A stretch of DNA of 46,874 nucleotides. Source: Chara braunii. Its lineage: Eukaryota > Streptophyta > Charophyceae > Charales > Characeae. The stretch's first letter is position 1, and the number at the start of each line of letters is the position of its first letter. Below the pieces are notes generated by a model, which had not been told where the DNA came from, did not search any database, and saw only the letters and a list, made by a program, of their open reading frames with translations. The translations under genes were made by a program, and so were the position numbers. This document shows, in pieces, positions 41,246 to 46,874 of the stretch. The stretch covers positions 1,993,179 to 2,040,052 of the forward strand of contig BFEA01000228.1 in assembly GCA_003427395.1 (NCBI GenBank). Direction: 5' to 3'.

Positions 41246-41747
41246 TCATTTTTTTTTTATGTTTTTCAGTGAAAACTCTAGGCAGGGTTTTACTTGAGGA
41301 GGCAATAAGAGCATCCTCCTAAAATGATCCTTTTGCAGGAGGCTCCATCTATTGGTGGGGAGCTTCACCTGCTGAAAACATGGTCCAACGCCCCTTACAT
41401 CTTGAAAATATTATGACAACAAAACTTTCTATAGTCTGATGGTGCAGTGTCCTTCGTCGTTATAGCAAGGTGGCTATCATTCTCCCACTACCGCCTGTCC
41501 CGGTAGGATCTCAGCATATGACCACCCCTCCTATGTAGAGCAAATTGGCAGACGAGTTAAAGCACCAGTACATGCCAACTATCGGTCACAAGTTCATTTC
41601 GGAGGTTGCCCGCCGCCCATTCATTTTAACTACGTTGTTCGGCCTCCTAAATTTTCGGAGAGGCTCAAAACATGTTTTTTAGTTGCCTGGGCCCATGTAC
41701 TGGTGGTTTAAGACAGAAGTTGTAGACATTTTTTGTTTATATTCTTA
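41246..41747. other. Unassigned spacer
   Basis: No gene is present. 41454-41515 has some tRNA-Asp-like phrases (CCGCCTGTCC) but no B box. CCCATGTACTGGTGGTTTAA near 41693 is shared with the 70-bp repeat at 26891-27030. Confidence 0.4.
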
Positions 41748-41749
41748 CA

Positions 41750-43466
41750 ACAAAAAAAAAATCCAAAATTAAATAATGATTCTATAGTAAAATTACATTA
41801 TGAATTTCAATTTTCGTTCCATCTTAAAAAATGTCATTCCAATTTTAAAATTTTTCGTCTTGCTTGAAAACTTTCCTTCCAAGAATGGGGTATCCCTTCT
41901 TATTTGAACTGCATGCTAGAGATGGAATGAAAGTCTGGATGTGTTCAGGAAATATTTTAATTGGACTGTCATTCTAAGTAAGGATTTTCAGTCATAAATA
42001 GGTTAATCCAATCTAAATTAAACGATATTTGTTGTGGTAGAATGAAAGTTTAATTAAAATATTTCATAAACTCATTCAGACTTCGATTCCATCTTTAACA
42101 ATAGATGTAGTTGGAAGGAAAAACTTATATTTAGACGGGAACTTATCAAATAAAAATGTAAATTTTAAAATTTGACAAACACTGGAATGATAATTTATAA
42201 ATATGAAAGTTTTTTTTTTTATGGAATGTTTTTTCAACGTTCATTTCTCATGGGAATTTTTATGTTGTATAGCGAATCCAAGGGTGGGAAGTCCGGTTGG
42301 CCTTCAACATGTACAGAAGGGAAAGGGATGGGAAATACAAATTGAAACAGCGGAGAGAGGGGGTGGTAAGGGTTAGTGAAGAGAGGGTAGGCGGGAAGAG
42401 AGGAAAGTGTTATCACAAGGGGGAAAGTGGATTGTGACTATGGGGTGAGAGGGAGGGTAGAGGGGGGTAAATGGAGGGTGAGATGAACTTTGTTGTAGAT
42501 GCGGAAGGGAAACGGGGGGAACGAGAGATGAAGGAATGAGGTCATGTGAAAAAAATTGTGACATCCTCCAGGATGATCCACATAGATCAATATATTTTTA
42601 TAGCAGTAATCCCCAAAAATCACTTTGAACAGGTATAAGGAAGCACCCTGGTGGTCACAAATGTCAATGGTTTTTGTTGGTTGTCTGATTCTTCCACATG
42701 AGCGTCCTTCGAAAAAGGTGGACGGGAAAGGGGGGGGGACGGGAGATGAAGGGATGAGATATTGCGAGGGAATTTGCGACATCCTCCCTAGCGGTCCACG
42801 TAGATCAATATATTGTTATAGCAGTAATCCCGCCAAATCATTATGAAATGGTGTAAAGAAATACCATGGTAGCCACAATTGTCAGCGGTCTTCATTGGCA
42901 CGCGAGTATCCCTGTAGGGTATTGAGTGACCATTTTTCATTACGGGTCCAACAGAAAAATTCCCACGAGAAATGAAAGTTGAAAAATATTTCATTAAAAA
43001 AAAATCGTTCATATTTATAAATTATCATTCAAATGTTCGTCCAATTCTTAAATTTTCTGTTTTATTTGATAAGTTTCCATCTAAATATGAATTTTTCCTT
43101 CCAACTATATTTATTTGTTCAAGATGGAATAAAAGTTTGGACGAGTTTATTAAATATTTTAATTAAATTTTTATTTTACTCCAACAAATATCTTCTAATT
43201 TAGATTGGATTAACCTATTTATGACTGAAAATCCTTACTTGGAATGACAGTCTAATTAAAATATTTCATGAACTCATCCAGACTTTCATTCCATCTCTAG
43301 CATGCAGTCCAAATAAGAAGGGATGCCATTTTCTTGGAATGAAAGTTTGCAAGTTGGATGAAAAATGTTAAAATTGTAATGACATTTTTAAAGATGGAAT
43401 GAAAATTTGAAATTTAGATTGTAATTTTACTATAGAATGATTATTTAATTATGGGAAATTTTTCCA
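41750..43466. mobile_element. Fold-back element with ~510-bp terminal inverted repeats
   Basis: The left arm (about 41750-42262) and right arm (about 42954-43466) are inverted copies of each other that can be followed end to end by eye with high identity. Examples of mirrored blocks are AAGGATTTTCAGTCATAAAT, GGTTAATCCAATCTAAATTA and TTATCAAATAAAA. Each arm also contains a nested palindrome (GATGGAATGAAAGT..ATATTTTAATT against AATTAAAATATTT..GATTCCATC). The ~690-bp centre is purine-rich, contains a direct duplication and encodes no recognisable transposase. Outer boundaries are uncertain by about 10 bp and no target duplication is obvious. Confidence 0.8.
42505..42935. repeat. ~218-bp direct duplication in the fold-back centre
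   Basis: GGGAAACGGGGGGAACGAGA and onward (42507) recurs from about 42725. Both copies continue through GACATCCTCC, AGATCAATATAT, TATAGCAGTAATCCC and a YGGTxGxCACAAxTGTCA block. The pair lies entirely between the inverted arms. Confidence 0.8.
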
Positions 43467-44094
43467 TTGGGGCAACCAGATATCTTACAAGGACTCAATT
43501 GCTTAATGTTTGGTTTCTTGACTTGTAGTTGTTTTTCGTTCTTTTGTTAGTTTCTTGTGGACGTTGAGTATGTTGGTTCTAATAGTTTTTAGTATTTATA
43601 TCTTAACATGTGGGAGGTCAAAGATGTGTTTTTGGCGTTCCATTGAGCAGCGCGTCCTCCAAATTACCATAAGGATGGACAGGCAGGTATGTTTAAACAT
43701 ATTACATTGGAAAGTTGACTAACTAATAGGATAATAAGTGGATTTTTCAGTGAATATCAAATAGATATCCCACAATAAAAGTTGGTTGGTAATGTGTGAC
43801 CATAATGCATCCCACCAACGCCATATTTGGAGGGTCATACAAGGACATGCCAACAAACAGTGTTATAGATCTGCTCGTCAGCGTGGTGCAAAAAAACCAC
43901 ATTGAGAACATATTGGAGAAAGTACAACTTTTTGTTCTAAAATTGTGAGGGATGCAATTCAATCCGACGTTGGCAGACATCCCTGCAAAATCTGCCATTG
44001 AAGGGCGTTATGTGGTATGAGTATCGTGTTGATTTCCTCACCACTAGAGATATCATCATACAGCGGACTGGTTATAGGTAATTCATAAGTTACG

Positions 44095-44180
44095 GATTTA
44101 ACTTATCCGCTTCGGCGAAGTTCAAACTCATGTCTGTATTTAAACATTTCATGAGTGTACCAACTAAGGGCATATTGAGA
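44095..44180 (-). repeat. tRNA-like SINE family copy
   Basis: Read on the minus strand: TTAGTTGGTACACTCATGAA, then ATGTTTAAATACAGA, then GAGTTTGAACTTC. The core matches the copies at 40425-40518 and 44385-44450. The B box is partly decayed. Confidence 0.45.
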
Positions 44181-44384
44181 ATAATATATGGTAAGAGTTT
44201 GATGAATTTGATGCCCTCAACTACATAAGCAGGTAAGTTTGAGCTTTGGTACGTGGCTATCCGAACATGTTTTCGACTTCACATAAGCCTTCTCTTTTTT
44301 TTTTCTATAAAGGGCGACGACCTTAAAAATGAACCAGTTCCAGGAAATTTAAAATTCTTTCATTGTCTATATCTAGGTCTATCG

Positions 44385-44450
44385 AGATTTGAACTTAGTT
44401 TTATATTTTAACACTTCATGGGTGTACTAATAGAGTTGTTATTTGGTGGT
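44385..44450 (-). repeat. tRNA-like SINE family copy
   Basis: Read on the minus strand: TAGTACACCCATGAAGTGTT, then AAAATATAAAACTA, then AGTTCAAATCTCG. It is shorter and more decayed than the copy at 40801-40895, but the block order is the same. Confidence 0.4.
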
Positions 44451-45100
44451 ACGTTGATTTTCAAAAGAGTTACCAAATTATTAAGACCTTCAAATTCTAA
44501 ACCATGCAAGGCCAAAGGTTTTCCATAGCCTGAATCTTTGATCATTAGTTCAACTGACTTTATTAATAATGGAATAACACCAACTCACTCAATTCATAAT
44601 AGAATAGTAGCACGCGCAACATTCTCGGAAGTTGCTTGAACAACATAATTGGTTGAACGATGAGATCCTTTAAACTGCTAGTGCATGGCCCCAAACAAGT
44701 TGAGAATCGCAGTCAGCCTCTCCTAAATTTTTGGAGGCTCAGGAGAGAGTCTCCGAAGGGCCAGTGGAAAGAAACATTGACTTGTACCTTAGGGTCGGAT
44801 CACTAACAAGCATAGCACGGAACAAAAAAAAACTTGCTCGCTCTCAGGCGGACCATGTCTTGAGTCCATGAAATTTTCAAAGAAACTCATATTTGATATC
44901 CCAAAAATAATATGTTATGGCGTTACTGATTTCCTGTAATAATGGGTGGAACCGTCCAGTTGAGTGCATCGGTCCCACAGGGGAACCCTCCCGGCCGCGT
45001 CACAAAGGATTTTGTATGACTTTTGTGGAAGTGGAGTTTTCGCCGCTCCGGTCGAGTGCTCAGTCCGCACCTCTCATGATCCTTACGACATGATAGGGTC

Positions 45101-45144
45101 CACACGAAGCACAACTTTACCTTTGGCCAAAACCTTGTCACCAC
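45101..45144. repeat. Short dispersed block shared with 5221-5262
   Basis: ACGAAGCACAACTTTACCTT, then TTGTCACCACC, matches the earlier site with small differences. On the minus strand it could be read as a short Gly/Lys-rich peptide, but no domain is identifiable. Confidence 0.4.
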
Positions 45145-46782
45145 CCTTGGACAAGCGTATCCCCGCCGAGCTGCCGAACCACATACAAAAGTTGCTCTGC
45201 TGCAATCAACTGAGAGCATTCCTCATACGATGTAGTCTATAAGGTACGTGCGATCAAATGCCTTAATCGGACCCGTTTGCGAACTGACGCTCTGGGGATG
45301 ATATCCCAAGCGCGAATCATTGTCGGTCGACTAGGCTGCTCCATTTAACCAAATGATACACTTCAAAAAAATAAAATCAAACTCCAAACATAAATCACGC
45401 CTAGTCTCATTTTGTATTCAACCCATAACATTTTGACAATAAAAAATAGAAAGGATTAGCATGCGAGACTCTGGATAATTATCAAGAAGATGTAGGTTTT
45501 CTCGTATTCCACTGGTCATGCATGGTTGCACGAGCAGTCATGAGGATGACGTACTATGCGCTACCCATAACCACGAGGTCCTCAATAATTTTAAGGTTCG
45601 CTTTCAACACTAAAGTATCGATTGACGTGTGGAGAGCAGTGATAAGCGGGTTTTGCCCTTTAGTGGCAGTCAAACGCCTCTAACCTTGAAACCGGGCTCC
45701 ATATTCGGAGGCATGAAAACAAGTCAAGGGGTTTGACTTTGACAAGCGCCACAGTCCTCAATTTTCAACTAAAAAAAAAAAAAAAAAAAAGTAAAAAGGA
45801 AATCTCATTTTTCTCAATTCAAATTTGTTCAATCATAACATACAACCAAAGTAGACCGCGCGAATATACAAAATACAAATGTAATCAGGGTTATAGGACA
45901 CGAGGCGATCACTCTCATAATCACAGTGCGACTCCCTTCAAATATATACATAATCGCAGACAAGTAAAATCTAGACTTCAACTCACACAATATATCTGCA
46001 ATCACACAAAAGATTCAACATCAACAAGCCACACACTACACGAGAGCGACTTCAACCATTATCTACATTTATACCCCTTGCCTTGCTCATACAAACCTCA
46101 AACTTTGTTCAACCTTTCAAACGAAAACGTTAAGTTATTTTTAAATTTTTATTTAATAAAACTTCAGGTAGAAACCCAAAATAATCAATTCAACCCACAT
46201 GGGCTAAAACCTTCGGTTCAGTAGTGAGAATGGGTTAGAGTTGAGCCAGAAACCGACCTATTATAAAAAAATCATAGAAGACGATCCTTGTAGGAAGATC
46301 GGACTGAAACTAGTCAGATCTTGAACCGAAATGATAAAAAAAAATTGTAACATGACACAACTCAAATATCAAAGTTAAACCTTAAAATGTTTAAAGAATA
46401 AACCTTTTATCACACCCTACTTCAACGTCTCACAAAACTAAGTTTAAACTTAACTCTTTATGATATCAGAGATTATGAAAAATTTTGGCAGCATCTCCCC
46501 TATACAAGGTGGGTTGCCAAAGTTTGTCATTCTAACTATAATCTAACTCCTTGAAACTATTAAAATTTTGACACCACTCCTCGTATAGATATTTTTTTTT
46601 CAGAATTTATATTCAGCTAAATAGGATATTAAAAAATAACTTTTGGCTTTACAAAGTAAAACTCTGTCTAACTCTCTGATTTAGTTAAAATTTGTGCAGT
46701 ATTCCTTTTAGAGACGTAGACATTCCAAATTTATACTAACCCAAATATGAACTCAAGTACAAAAATTGAACTTTGCTAAGAC

Positions 46783-46874
46783 CAGGGTTACCGGCGTTCG
46801 GGACGGGCCGAACGCCCGAACCCGAACGTACGGGACCGCTTCGGAAGGCGTTCGGTCGTCAAACGCGAAAAAAA
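46783..46874 (-). mobile_element. hAT-like element, copy C (cut by window end)
   Basis: CAGGGTTACCGGCGTTCGGG and onward is the reverse complement of the right end of the elements ending at 15218 and 12652. The same order of blocks is kept: GGGACGGGCCGAACGCCCGA, then ACGTACGGGACC, then CTTCGGAAGGCGTTCGG. The element runs out of the window. Confidence 0.7.

Larger units (their letters stand above)
43467..46782. other. AT-rich non-coding spacer
   Basis: No gene is recognised. Frames at 43747-43998, 44923-45219 and 45733-46224 have no domain. The stretch includes two tRNA-like SINE copies (44095-44180 and 44385-44450) and the block at 45101-45144 shared with 5221-5262. Confidence 0.5.

Noticed and set aside
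41454-41515. tRNA-Asp-like sequence
   Set aside because: Some anticodon-arm phrases match, but there is no B box or acceptor stem pairing.

Overview
This window is nuclear DNA from a plant-lineage eukaryote. Four things show this: a plant-type GT14 (DUF266/BC10-like) glycosyltransferase gene, a decayed piece of plant-type mitochondrial atp1, split U6 snRNA sequence, and Ty3/gypsy and LINE remnants of the kind found in land plants and charophyte algae. The very low gene density, long AT-rich spacers, many simple repeats and GC-rich hairpin-ended repeats would fit a large-genome streptophyte such as a charophyte alga (Chara-like). That is an inference; no marker here fixes the species.

Only one convincing protein-coding gene is present: an intronless, minus-strand ORF at 34918-37221. 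It encodes a type II membrane GT14 enzyme with an unusually long Gly/Glu-rich linker between its anchor and its catalytic domain. Everything else is repeat or unassigned sequence. Positions 1-18480 are AT-rich spacer with a 470-bp assembly gap (11183-11652), two homologous non-autonomous hAT-like elements (one complete at 14463-15218 with 8-bp target duplications, one broken by the gap), a fold-back candidate at 5661-6017 and three copies of a dispersed repeat called R1 here. Positions 18480-23450 hold purine tracts, minisatellites and a Tn5/Nextera mate-pair junction sequence embedded in a (GT)n tract (20902-20938), which is an assembly artefact. Positions 23660-25900 are a heavily decayed and internally shuffled Ty3/gypsy polyprotein.

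Positions 26000-34900 are a mosaic of short repeats. They include a NUMT of atp1 (27231-27555), a U6 snRNA sequence split by an A-tailed retroposon with a 6-bp target duplication (28338-28722), further copies of that retroposon's 3' end, hairpin-arm repeats and several minisatellites. After the GT14 gene comes a LINE remnant (38552-40518) that appears to carry a tRNA-like head at its 5' end. Four more tRNA-like copies are nearby. A fold-back element with ~510-bp arms occupies about 41750-43466. The window ends inside a third hAT-like copy.

I found no multi-gene system. The most informative observations concern mobile-element structure: the split U6, the compensatory hairpins in the hAT-like family, the tRNA-headed LINE and the fold-back element. 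The sequencing-adapter junction is the main quality warning. All similarity calls were made by eye.
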